NCBI RefSeq assembly: GCF_963677575.1
Contig: NZ_OY782038.1
Span: forward strand, 1,240,001-1,304,000
Length of the DNA stretch: 64,000 nucleotides
From: an uncultured Draconibacterium sp.
GTDB taxonomy: Bacteria > Bacteroidota > Bacteroidia > Bacteroidales > Prolixibacteraceae
Reading direction: 5' to 3'
Positions 1 to 8,355 of the stretch are shown here, one piece after another (within the stretch, counting starts at the first letter, position 1; every line of letters starts with the position of its first letter). The translations under genes and the position numbers were made by a program. The notes below the pieces were generated by a model that saw nothing but the letters and a program-made list of their open reading frames with translations, did not search any database and was not told the DNA's origin.

Positions 1-351
1 AGTCTCTTCGTAAGGAAGATGTGCATCGCCGGCAAAAACATAATCCGTTGAAACATGAATATACTTTGCTCCAACTGCTTTCGAATATTTTGCGAGCAGC
101 TTCGGAGCCAGTGCATTTACTTTTCGTGCTGTTTCAAAATCCGACTCCGCCTTATCAACTGCAGTGTAGGCTGCACAATTAATTACCAGCTCAAAATTGC
201 TATCTGTAACGTAGCTTTTTACTTGTTCTTCGTCGGTGATATCCAACGAATCAACATCGGTAAAAACAAACTCCCAATCGGGATAATTTTTACTGAGCAA
301 ATTTAATTCGTTGCCCAATTGTCCGTATGCGCCTGTTATTAATATCTTCAT
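1..351 (-). CDS. rfbD: dTDP-4-dehydrorhamnose reductase, N-terminal part
   Basis: The gene runs off the left edge, so only the first 117 residues are visible. It starts MKILITGAYGQLGNEL, the GxxGxxG Rossmann dinucleotide-binding loop of the extended short-chain dehydrogenase family, and later has INCAAYTAVDKAE and the VSTDYVFAG segment typical of RmlD/RfbD. The enzyme reduces dTDP-4-keto-L-rhamnose to dTDP-L-rhamnose with NAD(P)H. It lies 5 bp downstream of rfbC in the same orientation, so rfbA-rfbC-rfbD is one dTDP-rhamnose operon. The ATG at 349-351 fits the family start. Only rfbB of the pathway is not seen here. Confidence 0.93.
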   Translation of the reverse strand, partial: MKILITGAYGQLGNELNLLSKNYPDWEFVFTDVDSLDITDEEQVKSYVTDSNFELVINCAAYTAVDKAESDFETARKVNALAPKLLAKYSKAVGAKYIHVSTDYVFAGDAHLPYEET

Positions 352-356
352 TGTTG

Positions 357-911
357 CTAATACACAAAATTCATTTGAGCCTTTTTAAACACCGGAGCGT
401 TTTTATCTTTTTCAGAAACTAAGGCTTCTTCTTCTTTTACCTGCCAGTCGATTCCCAGTATTTTATCAAACGGGTTAATCGAACTTTCGGCTTCGCGATT
501 ATATAAGTTATCGCATTTGTAGGTAAAAATAGCTGTTTCGCTTAAAACCGAGAAACCGTGAGCAAAACCGCGCGGCACATATAACTGTTTCTTATTATTT
601 TCGTTGAGCTCAACACCAAACCACTTCCCAAAAGTTGGCGAACCTTTGCGCAAATCGACTGCTACATCATAAACACTTCCCTGGATAACGCGCACCAGTT
701 TTGCCTGTGCTGCATCACCAAGTTGATAATGTAATCCTCGTACTACTCCTTTTACCGAGCGCGATTCGTTATCTTGTATAAATGGTCTTTCAATCCCTGC
801 TTCCCGGTATCTTTCCTGCTGAAAAGTTTCAAAAAAATATCCTCTGTCATCTTCAAACACCCGCGGTTCAATAACAACTAATCCGGGGATTCCTGTTTCT
901 ACTATATCCAT
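357..911 (-). CDS. rfbC: dTDP-4-dehydrorhamnose 3,5-epimerase
   Basis: A 184-residue RmlC-family cupin. Visible signatures are GLVVIEPRVFEDDRGYFFET near the N terminus (substrate-binding Arg and Asp/Arg/Gly/Tyr run), the VVRGLHYQ segment with the catalytic His, and the later YVPRGFAHGF strand. It epimerises C3 and C5 of dTDP-4-keto-6-deoxyglucose to give dTDP-4-keto-L-rhamnose, the step between RfbB and RfbD. Length is normal for the family. It follows rfbA by 6 bp and precedes rfbD by 5 bp, so the three genes are probably co-transcribed and translationally close. Confidence 0.96.
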   Translation of the reverse strand: MDIVETGIPGLVVIEPRVFEDDRGYFFETFQQERYREAGIERPFIQDNESRSVKGVVRGLHYQLGDAAQAKLVRVIQGSVYDVAVDLRKGSPTFGKWFGVELNENNKKQLYVPRGFAHGFSVLSETAIFTYKCDNLYNREAESSINPFDKILGIDWQVKEEEALVSEKDKNAPVFKKAQMNFVY

Positions 912-917
912 TTTCTG

Positions 918-1799
918 TTAAAATGTAAATGCTTTTTTACTGGCGATTTTTAATAAATATTCGCCGTATTGATTTTTACTAAGTGGCTTGGCCAATTCAA
1001 TAAGTTGTTCTGTACTGATGTAGCCTTTTTTCCATGCAATTTCTTCAATGCACGAAACTTTCAGGCCCTGACGTTGCTCAATTGTCGATATAAAATTAGA
1101 AGCTTGTAACAAACTGTCGTGTGTACCGGTATCTAACCAGGCAAATCCACGGCTGAGCAGTTTCACTTTCAAACGATTCTCTTCAAGATAAAGACGGTTC
1201 AAATCGGTAATCTCAAGCTCTCCTCGTTTTGATGGCTTTAAACCTTTCGCTTTTTCAACGACATCGTTAGAGTAAAAATATAGCCCGGTTACCGCATAAT
1301 TCGATTTTGGCTCGTCCGGTTTCTCCTCAATACTTGTTACTTTTCCCTTATCGTCAAACTCTACAACTCCGTACCGCTCCGGGTCATTCACATAATACCC
1401 AAAAACAGTTGCGCCATCTTCCAAAGTTGCTGCTTGCTCCAGTATTTTTCTGAACTTATAACCATAAAAGATATTGTCGCCAAGAATCATACTCACGTTG
1501 TCGTCGCCAATAAATTCTTCACCAAGAATAAATGCCTGCGCCAAACCATCGGGCGATGGCTGAATTTTATACGACAGCTTTAAACCCATCTGCGAACCGT
1601 CGCCAAATAATTTCTCATATAAACCGATATCTTCAGGAGTTGATATAATTAATATCTCACGAATTCCTGCCAGCATTAAAACCGACAATGGATAATAAAT
1701 CATTGGTTTATCGTAAACCGGAATAATCTGTTTCGAAATCGATCGTGTAATTGGATATAGACGGGTTCCTGAACCGCCGGCTAAAATTATTCCCTTCAT
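918..1799 (-). CDS. rfbA: Glucose-1-phosphate thymidylyltransferase
   Basis: A 293-residue nucleotidyltransferase. The N terminus MKGIILAGGSGTRLYP is the signature dTTP-binding loop, followed by SKQIIPVYDKPMIYYPLS and, further on, ILGDNIFYG and the WLDTGTHDSLLQAS segment typical of the short RmlA/RfbA class. It makes dTDP-glucose from glucose-1-phosphate and dTTP, the first committed step to dTDP-rhamnose for surface polysaccharide. First gene of the minus-strand rfb operon in this window. A TAnnTTTG-type promoter is proposed about 90-120 bp upstream. Confidence 0.97.
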   Translation of the reverse strand: MKGIILAGGSGTRLYPITRSISKQIIPVYDKPMIYYPLSVLMLAGIREILIISTPEDIGLYEKLFGDGSQMGLKLSYKIQPSPDGLAQAFILGEEFIGDDNVSMILGDNIFYGYKFRKILEQAATLEDGATVFGYYVNDPERYGVVEFDDKGKVTSIEEKPDEPKSNYAVTGLYFYSNDVVEKAKGLKPSKRGELEITDLNRLYLEENRLKVKLLSRGFAWLDTGTHDSLLQASNFISTIEQRQGLKVSCIEEIAWKKGYISTEQLIELAKPLSKNQYGEYLLKIASKKAFTF

Positions 1800-1888
1800 T
1801 CTATATAGTTTACTAATTATGCTGCTCTCTGATTTTCTATTTCATAGTTCTTTATTGACTGTAAAATAGTATTTATTTTATCAGGCTT

Positions 1889-1919
1889 CAAAAGTAAATA
1901 AAAGAAAACCGGAATGCAA
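1889..1919 (-). promoter_or_regulatory. Predicted rfbA promoter (Bacteroidota type)
   Basis: On the minus strand the sequence TACTTTTG (1889-1896) matches the Bacteroidota -7 consensus TAnnTTTG. A TTG at 1917-1919 lies 20 nt upstream, close to the usual -33 spacing. It would transcribe rfbA-rfbC-rfbD with a leader of about 85 nt. Prediction rests on motif and spacing only. Confidence 0.4.
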
Positions 1920-2018
1920 TCCAAAATAACCGCATAAAACTAAACTATGTTAATCACAAGGCATTTTAAACTAAAAACCGGTCCGATTTTGCTCTATTTC
2001 AATAAAATAACGTAAATC

Positions 2019-2060
2019 TTTTGTTTTAATTGAATTAAGTTATAATTTTGCGCGCGCAAA
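2019..2060 (+). promoter_or_regulatory. Predicted rpsA promoter overlapped by a palindrome
   Basis: TTTTG ending at 2023 and TAATTTTG at 2043-2050, separated by 19 nt, form a textbook Bacteroidota -33/-7 pair upstream of rpsA. The last four bases of the -7 box are part of a perfect 14-bp palindrome, TTTGCGCGCGCAAA (2047-2060), in an otherwise AT-rich region. That palindrome covers the expected transcription start and could be an operator or a leader hairpin. Expected leader length is about 45-50 nt. Confidence 0.6.
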
Positions 2061-2105
2061 TTTTAACAAATATAAAGTCTAACTCATTAATTTAATTAAA
2101 ATTAC

Positions 2106-4067
2106 ATGACAGAAGAGAAGAAAGAAAATCTTGAGCAGGAAGTAAAAGAAACTCCGGTTCAGGAAGAAAAAAAACAAGAAGTAGTTGCAGAAACTACAGA
2201 AGCTTCGGTTGAAGAAACTGCAGCTGAAGAAAAAGCGGAAGCTCCTAAAGCAGAAGCAAAAAAAGAAGAAAAAGCCGTTGAAACAACAGCAGAAGCTGAT
2301 GCTGATTTCGACTGGGACAGCCTTGAAGAAGGAAAAGATGCTTATTCTGAAAAAGAACGTGGCAGCCTTGAAGATCTTTACAACAACACATTGAACACCG
2401 TTACAGAAAAAGAAGTTCTGGAAGGAAAAGTTATTTCGTTAAACAAACGCGAAGTTGTTGTTGACATAGGTTACAAGTCGGACGGTATTGTTAGCTTGAA
2501 CGAATTCCGCTACAATCCAGAGTTGAAAGTAGGCGACGCAGTAGATGTTTACATCGAAAGTCTTGAAGATAAAAAAGGACAGATGATCCTTTCGCACAAA
2601 AAAGCGCGTGCAACCCGTTCTTGGGAGCGTGTTAACGAATCGCTTGAAAACGATGAAATCATCAAGGGATACATCAAATGTCGTACTAAAGGTGGTATGA
2701 TCGTTGACGTATTTGGTATTGAAGCATTCTTGCCAGGTTCGCAAATTGATGTTAAACCTATCCGCGATTACGATATTTACGTTGGTAAAACAATGGAATT
2801 CAAAGTTGTTAAAATCAACCACGAATACCGTAACGTTGTTGTTTCTCACAAAGCTCTTATCGAGGCTGAGCTTGAGCAACAGAAAAAAGAAATTATTGCT
2901 AAACTTGAAAAAGGTCAGGTACTTGAAGGAACCGTTAAAAACGTTACTTCATACGGTGTATTTATGGACCTTGGTGGTGTTGACGGGTTGATCCACATCA
3001 CAGACTTGAGCTGGGGACGTATTTCTCACCCAAGCGAGATCGTTGAATTAGATCAGAAACTGAACGTTGTTATCCTTGATTTCGATGATGACAAAAAACG
3101 TATCGCTCTTGGTCTGAAACAATTGACTCCTCACCCATGGGATAACCTGGATTCAGAGTTGAAAGTTGGCGACAAAGTAAAAGGTAAAGTTGTTGTTATT
3201 GCCGACTACGGTGCATTCGTTGAGATTGCTCCCGGAGTTGAAGGTTTGATCCACGTTTCAGAAATGAGCTGGAGCCAGCACCTGCGCAGTGCACAAGACT
3301 TCTTAAGCGTTGGCGACGAAGTTGAAGCAGCAATTCTTACATTAGACCGTGACGAGCGCAAAATGTCGTTGGGTATTAAACAACTGAAAGAAGATCCTTG
3401 GTCGAAAATTGATACTGAATACGCTGTTGGCAGCAAGCACGCTGCAAAAGTGCGCAACTTCACTAACTTCGGTGTATTTGTAGAAATTACTGAAGGTGTT
3501 GACGGTTTGATTCACATTTCAGATCTGAGCTGGACGAAAAAAATCAAGCATCCATCAGAATTCACTGCAATTGGTGAAGAAATTGAAGTTGTAGTACTTG
3601 ACATCGACAAAGACAACCGTCGTTTGAGTTTAGGACACAAACAACTGGAAGAAAATCCATGGGATGTATTCGAAACAATTTTCACTGCCGATTCAATCCA
3701 CGAAGGAACTGTGGTTGAGTTGATGGACAAAGGTGCTGTAATTGCACTTCCATACGGTGTTGAAGGATTCGCAACTCCTCGTCACCTGGTTAAAGAAGAT
3801 GGTTCTTCTGTTAAACAAGACGAAAAACTTGATTTCAAAGTTATCGAGTTCAACAAGTCGGCTAAACGAATCATTGTTTCTCACTCACGTATTTTCGAAG
3901 ATGTGAAACGTGCAGCTGAAGGCGAGCAGCGTAAAGCTCAGAAAAGCTCTAACAAGCGCGCCATGAAAACTGTTAGCGATAACATCGAAAAAACTACTCT
4001 TGGCGACGTAAGCGATTTGGCTGCGCTGAAGAAGCAAATGGAGCAAGAAGAGAAAAAAGACAAATAA
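2106..4067 (+). CDS. rpsA: 30S ribosomal protein S1
   Basis: A 653-residue protein with a highly acidic, Glu/Lys/Ala-rich N-terminal extension (about residues 1-90) followed by a series of S1 RNA-binding domains. Repeated signatures are visible, for example KGKVVVIADYGAFVEI, GVEGLIHVSEMSW and GVDGLIHISDLSW. S1 binds mRNA leaders and supports initiation on the 30S subunit, which matters in Bacteroidota because many leaders lack strong Shine-Dalgarno sequences. The length and low-complexity acidic N terminus match S1 of this phylum. It has its own predicted promoter and is followed after 39 bp by a STAS gene. Confidence 0.96.
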   Translation: MTEEKKENLEQEVKETPVQEEKKQEVVAETTEASVEETAAEEKAEAPKAEAKKEEKAVETTAEADADFDWDSLEEGKDAYSEKERGSLEDLYNNTLNTVTEKEVLEGKVISLNKREVVVDIGYKSDGIVSLNEFRYNPELKVGDAVDVYIESLEDKKGQMILSHKKARATRSWERVNESLENDEIIKGYIKCRTKGGMIVDVFGIEAFLPGSQIDVKPIRDYDIYVGKTMEFKVVKINHEYRNVVVSHKALIEAELEQQKKEIIAKLEKGQVLEGTVKNVTSYGVFMDLGGVDGLIHITDLSWGRISHPSEIVELDQKLNVVILDFDDDKKRIALGLKQLTPHPWDNLDSELKVGDKVKGKVVVIADYGAFVEIAPGVEGLIHVSEMSWSQHLRSAQDFLSVGDEVEAAILTLDRDERKMSLGIKQLKEDPWSKIDTEYAVGSKHAAKVRNFTNFGVFVEITEGVDGLIHISDLSWTKKIKHPSEFTAIGEEIEVVVLDIDKDNRRLSLGHKQLEENPWDVFETIFTADSIHEGTVVELMDKGAVIALPYGVEGFATPRHLVKEDGSSVKQDEKLDFKVIEFNKSAKRIIVSHSRIFEDVKRAAEGEQRKAQKSSNKRAMKTVSDNIEKTTLGDVSDLAALKKQMEQEEKKDK

Positions 4068-4106
4068 GCACTTGGTGAATTTAATTTGAATTTCGTAAAT
4101 TGAAGC

Positions 4107-4460
4107 ATGGCATTCGATATTCGAAAAAACGAGAAGTATACCTTAGTAAAGGTAAACACTGACAGATTAGACACCAACAATGCGCCCGACTTGAAATCGG
4201 AGCTGGTAGTTATTAATAACAATGGTGAAAAAAACATTGTTCTTGACCTGAGTAGTGTTACTTACTGCGATTCGTCGGGATTGAGATCAGTTTTAGTTGC
4301 CAACCGGTTATGCGAAGATGCGATAGGAACTTTTATCCTTTGCGGTTTGCAACCCGATGTAGAAAACCTGGTAAAGATTTCGATGCTTCATACCGTTCTG
4401 TTAATTACTGATACGGTTGAACAAGCAGAGGAATTGTTGGAGAAGAAAGAAAACCTGTAA
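4107..4460 (+). CDS. STAS-domain protein (anti-sigma factor antagonist-like)
   Basis: A 117-residue single STAS domain. The core strand-loop ILDLSSVTYCDSSGL contains the Asp-Ser-Ser of the SpoIIAA/RsbV phosphorylation site. In the classical family this Ser is phosphorylated by an anti-sigma kinase and the unphosphorylated form releases a sigma factor; no such kinase gene is visible here, so the partner is unknown. It sits between rpsA and rnz on the same strand and ends 7 bp before the rnz ATG. A terminator-like hairpin follows, but inside rnz. Confidence 0.85.
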   Translation: MAFDIRKNEKYTLVKVNTDRLDTNNAPDLKSELVVINNNGEKNIVLDLSSVTYCDSSGLRSVLVANRLCEDAIGTFILCGLQPDVENLVKISMLHTVLLITDTVEQAEELLEKKENL

Positions 4461-4467
4461 TTACAGA

Positions 4468-5379
4468 ATGTCTTTCGAATTAACCATACTGGGTAGTAAT
4501 TCAGCATTACCGACTTCAAATAGATATCCAACAGCCCAGGTACTTGATGTACCTGGGCGTTGTTTTTTAATCGACTGTGGCGAAGGCACCCAAATACAAC
4601 TGCGCAGAAACAGAATCAGTTTCAGCAAGATCAGACATATTTTTATTTCGCATTTACATGGTGACCATTTTTACGGTTTAGTTGGTCTGTTATCTACAAT
4701 GAACCTGCTGGGCGTAAAAAGCGATGTGCACATTTACGCCCCATCAGAATTAAAAACGCTAATCCAGCCTCAACTCGATTTTATTCGCGGAGAAATGAGC
4801 ATTAAGCCAATATTTCATCCGCTGAACCTAAAAAAACCGCAAACCATTTTCGAAAATAAAAACATCGAAATACTTTCGTTTCCGGTAAAACACAGTATTC
4901 CAACTGTAGGTTTCCTGTTCAGGGAAAAGCCAAAACAAGCCAAAATTAAAAAGGAAATGATAGCGGCTTACAATATTCCGTTGGCAAAGATTAAGGATAT
5001 AAAAGCCGGTGCCGATTTTGAAACGGAAGATGGAAGAATCATTCCGAACGAAAACCTGACGACTCCCCCGCCAAAACCAAAATCGTACGCATTTTGCACC
5101 GACACCGCATTTCATCCACCAATTGCAGAAATAATTGAAGGCGTTGATTTGCTGTACCACGAAGCTACATTTTTGGAAGAGCTAAAAGATTTGGCCGGAA
5201 AAACACTCCACTCTACTGCACGCCAGGCAGCCGAAATGGCTAAATTGAGCAAGGCGTCGAAACTACTGATCGGTCATTTTTCAAGCCGGTTCAAAAATTT
5301 AGAGGACTTTAAAACAGAGGCCCGGGAAGTTTTTAAAAACACAGAACTGGCAATTGAAGGAAAGAAATACATTATTTAG
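4468..5379 (+). CDS. rnz: Ribonuclease Z
   Basis: A 303-residue metallo-beta-lactamase-fold nuclease that cleaves the 3' trailer from tRNA precursors. The zinc motif HLHGDH is at residues 62-67, and FCTDTAFHP plus the late IGHFSSRF segment supply further metal ligands and the family's C-terminal His region. The ATG at 4468 gives the expected MSFELTILGSNSALP start; an upstream in-frame start inside the STAS gene is unlikely. Codons about 23-31 form a strong hairpin followed by a T-run (listed separately). The 3' end overlaps the convergent helicase gene by 4 bp. Confidence 0.95.
   Translation: MSFELTILGSNSALPTSNRYPTAQVLDVPGRCFLIDCGEGTQIQLRRNRISFSKIRHIFISHLHGDHFYGLVGLLSTMNLLGVKSDVHIYAPSELKTLIQPQLDFIRGEMSIKPIFHPLNLKKPQTIFENKNIEILSFPVKHSIPTVGFLFREKPKQAKIKKEMIAAYNIPLAKIKDIKAGADFETEDGRIIPNENLTTPPPKPKSYAFCTDTAFHPPIAEIIEGVDLLYHEATFLEELKDLAGKTLHSTARQAAEMAKLSKASKLLIGHFSSRFKNLEDFKTEAREVFKNTELAIEGKKYII
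4534..4568 (+). terminator. Terminator-like hairpin inside the start of rnz
   Basis: GCCCAGGTAC (4534-4543) and GTACCTGGGC (4549-4558) form a perfect 10-bp stem with a 5-nt loop, followed by GTTGTTTTTT. This has the form of an intrinsic terminator, but lies 66 nt inside rnz. It may end part of the rpsA/STAS transcript or attenuate rnz. Structure is certain from sequence; function is inferred. Confidence 0.55.
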
Positions 5380-6809
5380 CTATCTTCTTCCCCTTCAAAA
5401 AATCCCTTATCGAAATTTACTAAGTACAACTTTTCAGTTGGACGCGTAAAAGCCGTGTATAGCCAACGATAATACTCGGTATCCAGCATATCTTCAACCA
5501 GGTAACCATGATCGACAAAAACAGCCTTCCACTGCCCCCCCTGCGCTTTATGACAAGTTAATGCGTAAGCATATTTTACCTGCAAGGCATTAAAATATGG
5601 ATTCTCTTTAATTTTCTTCCAGCGCTCCTTTTTGTTTCTAATGTCCAGGTAGTCCTCTGAAACGGCATTGAATAATTCGCGATTCCGTTCGGAAGAAAAT
5701 GATGCAGTTTCAATACTCAGTGTTTCCAAAAAGATTTTGCAGTCCAATTCCACATCTTCGTAATCAACAAAACGTAAACACACATCGGCAAACCGGAATC
5801 CGTACAACTCTTCGTATCCGTAAATTGAAATGATCTCGGCAATATCGCCGTTGGCAATAAAATCGAGTTTGTCATCCTCGCCGGGCCAGAAATAGTTGTT
5901 TTTTACCACCATCACCAAATCGCCCCGCTCAATTTCATTCTCTTTGTATAAAATAGAACCACGTATTCCTTTATTAAAAAGATTGGCGCGTTTATTCGAC
6001 CGGGTAACGACGGTAGTATCGAAAAAACCATATTTATCATAACAAGACGAGATTGTTTCAATCAGATCTCCTCCCGAGATACATTCGACATCAGGAAAAT
6101 CTTCAGTTTCTATCGGGAAAAAGCCTTCGAAGTGCTGCTCGGCAATTAGGTTACGCATTTCGGTAGCATTGCTTAAAACTCCTGAACCTTCTGCCTGACG
6201 AACCACATCTGTTAACTCCACTTCGGTAACTGCAAACCCGTACTGTTCCAAACTAAAAGCTTCAAGCGCCGGACTTATATTTAAACCGACAGGCGGCAAC
6301 TGCGCAGTATCACCCACTAACACCAGATGGCAATTCTCGCCCGAATAAACATATTCCAGCAGATCATCGAGCAGGCGTCCGCTTCCAAAAACCGCGTTCT
6401 CACTCATTTCATTCGATATCATTGAAGCCTCATCAACAATAAAATAAGTGTTCTTGTACAAGTTTTTATTCAGCACAAAACGCCCCATACCATCCGCTGC
6501 CGATTGTTGCCGGTATATTTTTTTATGGATGGTAAAAGCAGACATACCGGAATATGATGCCATTACTTTTGCCGCTCGACCGGTTGGAGCCATTAAAACG
6601 GAACGAATTTTGAGGGAAAGTAAACATTGTGTCAACGAATAAATCATGGTTGTTTTTCCCGTTCCGGCATAGCCTTTTATCAGCATTATCCGATCGGGCT
6701 CAGCACAGGAGATAAATTCAGCCAAAGTGTCGATTAAACGCGTTTGACAATTTGTTGGCGGAAAACCAAGTTTTTCGGTTAATATGGCTTTTAAGTGATT
6801 TTTGATCAT
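5376..6809 (-). CDS. RecD-like ATP-dependent DNA helicase
   Basis: A 477-residue superfamily 1B helicase. Walker A is GYAGTGKTT (about residues 46-54), the Walker B region is FIVDEASMI, and the C-terminal UvrD_C_2-type motif is ALTCHKAQGGQW, with LYTAFTRPTEKL close to the end. It is much shorter than RecD2 and lacks its long N-terminal region, fitting the small AAA_30/UvrD_C_2 helicases common in Bacteroidota. No RecB/RecC genes are nearby, so a stand-alone role in DNA repair or replication is inferred. It converges on rnz with a 4-bp overlap. Confidence 0.9.
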   Translation of the reverse strand: MIKNHLKAILTEKLGFPPTNCQTRLIDTLAEFISCAEPDRIMLIKGYAGTGKTTMIYSLTQCLLSLKIRSVLMAPTGRAAKVMASYSGMSAFTIHKKIYRQQSAADGMGRFVLNKNLYKNTYFIVDEASMISNEMSENAVFGSGRLLDDLLEYVYSGENCHLVLVGDTAQLPPVGLNISPALEAFSLEQYGFAVTEVELTDVVRQAEGSGVLSNATEMRNLIAEQHFEGFFPIETEDFPDVECISGGDLIETISSCYDKYGFFDTTVVTRSNKRANLFNKGIRGSILYKENEIERGDLVMVVKNNYFWPGEDDKLDFIANGDIAEIISIYGYEELYGFRFADVCLRFVDYEDVELDCKIFLETLSIETASFSSERNRELFNAVSEDYLDIRNKKERWKKIKENPYFNALQVKYAYALTCHKAQGGQWKAVFVDHGYLVEDMLDTEYYRWLYTAFTRPTEKLYLVNFDKGFFEGEEDS

Positions 6810-6857
6810 ACCAGTTAAAATAACACAGGGTAAAAGAAGCTAATTTATTTTTTTTTT

Positions 6858-6865
6858 TAAATTTG
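6858..6865 (+). promoter_or_regulatory. Predicted -7 box upstream of the 6902 gene
   Basis: TAAATTTG matches TAnnTTTG 37 bp before the ATG, directly after a run of 12 T. No good -33 TTG is seen at the expected distance, so confidence is modest. Confidence 0.35.
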
Positions 6866-6901
6866 CAGGCAAACGAAAAATGAACTTATAAAAAAATAAA
6901 A

Positions 6902-7534
6902 ATGAGAACCGTAATTCAGATTGTACTTTTCCTTGTAGCCATTGTGCTTACATATTTAATCTACCAAAGTATTCAGCGCCCAATTACTTTTGATAAAGCA
7001 AAAGATGTGCGTTACGAAGCGACTGTTGCAAAGTTAAAAGATATTCGTAAAGCTGAATTGGCCTACAAAGATATTTATGGTCAGTTTACAGGAAGTTGGG
7101 ATACTTTGATCACCTTTGTTACAACCGACTCGGTTAGAAACGTAAAAGCTATCGGTGAATTGACTGACAGTATGATCGAAGCAAAAATTACTGAGAAAAA
7201 AGCGATTGAAATGGGACTTATCATTCGTGATACTATAAAAGTTGGAGTTATCGACGCACTTTTTGGTGGCAACTACGATGCCAACAGTTTGCGTTATGTT
7301 CCGGTTCCTGGCGAACCTACTGAGTTCCACCTGGGAGCTACAATCATTACTACCGGTTCTGGTATTAAGGTTCCTGTTTTTGAAGCAAAAGCACATAACA
7401 ACGTTGTTTTAAGAGGTTTAGATGAGCAATTGATTATCAACCTGAATGATCAGCGCAGAACAAACGAAAAATATCCTGGGTTAAAAGTTGGATCGTTGGT
7501 TGAAACAAACAATAATGCAGGTAACTGGGAATAA
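6902..7534 (+). CDS. Conserved membrane-anchored protein of unknown function
   Basis: A 210-residue protein with one N-terminal membrane segment (about residues 5-24, VIQIVLFLVAIVLTYLIY) and a soluble remainder with no cysteines or obvious catalytic motif. The layout (short hydrophobic N terminus, then a helix containing repeated K/E and the phrase IRKAELAYKDIYGQF) recalls pilin-like or periplasmic assembly proteins, but I cannot assign a family. It ends 3 bp before the DUF3822 gene, so the two are probably one transcription unit. The start follows a predicted -7 box. Confidence 0.75.
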   Translation: MRTVIQIVLFLVAIVLTYLIYQSIQRPITFDKAKDVRYEATVAKLKDIRKAELAYKDIYGQFTGSWDTLITFVTTDSVRNVKAIGELTDSMIEAKITEKKAIEMGLIIRDTIKVGVIDALFGGNYDANSLRYVPVPGEPTEFHLGATIITTGSGIKVPVFEAKAHNNVVLRGLDEQLIINLNDQRRTNEKYPGLKVGSLVETNNNAGNWE

Positions 7535-7537
7535 ACC

Positions 7538-8350
7538 ATGCATGAATTTGTAGACGAAACGTTTCAATCGGAAACTTCCGGTGAAAAAATATTATCCATT
7601 CAGGCTAGCCTGAATGGATTTTCTTTTTCTATTATTTGCCCCAATCAAAAAAAATTACTCTATTTTAAAGACATTACGCTGAAAATAAGTAACGAGAACT
7701 TATTGGCCAGACATTTTGAATCGTTGTTTGCCGAGCAGACCATTCTTCAGAATAACTTCGAGAAAATATTTCTCGTTTACCATGCCCGAAATTTCACGTT
7801 GGTTCCAGAACAGCTATTTGAAAACCAAATTGACAAGGATCTCACTCCCCTGCTTTTTGAACAGAACGAGCAGGCAAGCTGGATCAACAAAAAAATTGCT
7901 CAGCTTAAAGGCGAATTACTTTTTGCAATTCCTGAAAGTTTTAAGCAAGCAATAAATAAACGTTTACCTTCAGCGGAAATCATTCATCCACTGCATCGAA
8001 TTATTGAGCAGACCGGCATTTCGGATGCAAACAAAAAACTACTGCTCCTTTTCGATAATGATCATTTTTCGCTGGCACTGTTTAATCAAAACGAATTGAA
8101 ACTGATTAATAATTTCAGTTTTAAACACCCCAACGATGTGGTTTTCTTTATTATTACGGTTTTACGCCAGTTTAATATTTCGGCCAAAGATATTACTGTG
8201 GAGTACGCAGGAAATACACAAGCCCACGCCGGATTGGAGGATGTACTGCAAAAACATTTTCCGCAATCAGCATCAATTAGCACAGGCATTGCAATTCCGC
8301 CTTTTATCGACAAAGTGCTTATCACAAAAAATATTAGTCTATTTTTGTAG
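7538..8350 (+). CDS. DUF3822 family protein
   Basis: A 270-residue protein of the Bacteroidota-restricted DUF3822 family, recognised by its position before rsmD and by segments such as KLLLLFDNDHFSLALFNQ, which resemble an ASKHA-like strand pattern. Its function is unknown. No signal peptide or membrane segment is seen, so it is probably cytoplasmic. It follows the 6902 gene by 3 bp and is followed after 5 bp by rsmD. Codons about 19-28 form a perfect 13-bp palindrome followed by a T-rich stretch, listed separately. Confidence 0.82.
   Translation: MHEFVDETFQSETSGEKILSIQASLNGFSFSIICPNQKKLLYFKDITLKISNENLLARHFESLFAEQTILQNNFEKIFLVYHARNFTLVPEQLFENQIDKDLTPLLFEQNEQASWINKKIAQLKGELLFAIPESFKQAINKRLPSAEIIHPLHRIIEQTGISDANKKLLLLFDNDHFSLALFNQNELKLINNFSFKHPNDVVFFIITVLRQFNISAKDITVEYAGNTQAHAGLEDVLQKHFPQSASISTGIAIPPFIDKVLITKNISLFL
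7594..7630 (+). terminator. Terminator-like palindrome inside the start of the DUF3822 gene
   Basis: A perfect 26-nt palindrome (7594-7619, arms ATCCATTCAGGCT / AGCCTGAATGGAT) is followed by TTTCTTTTTCT. It lies 56 nt inside the coding region and has the form of an intrinsic terminator or attenuator. The T-run is broken by C, so strength is uncertain. Confidence 0.45.
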
Positions 8351-8355
8351 TTCAT

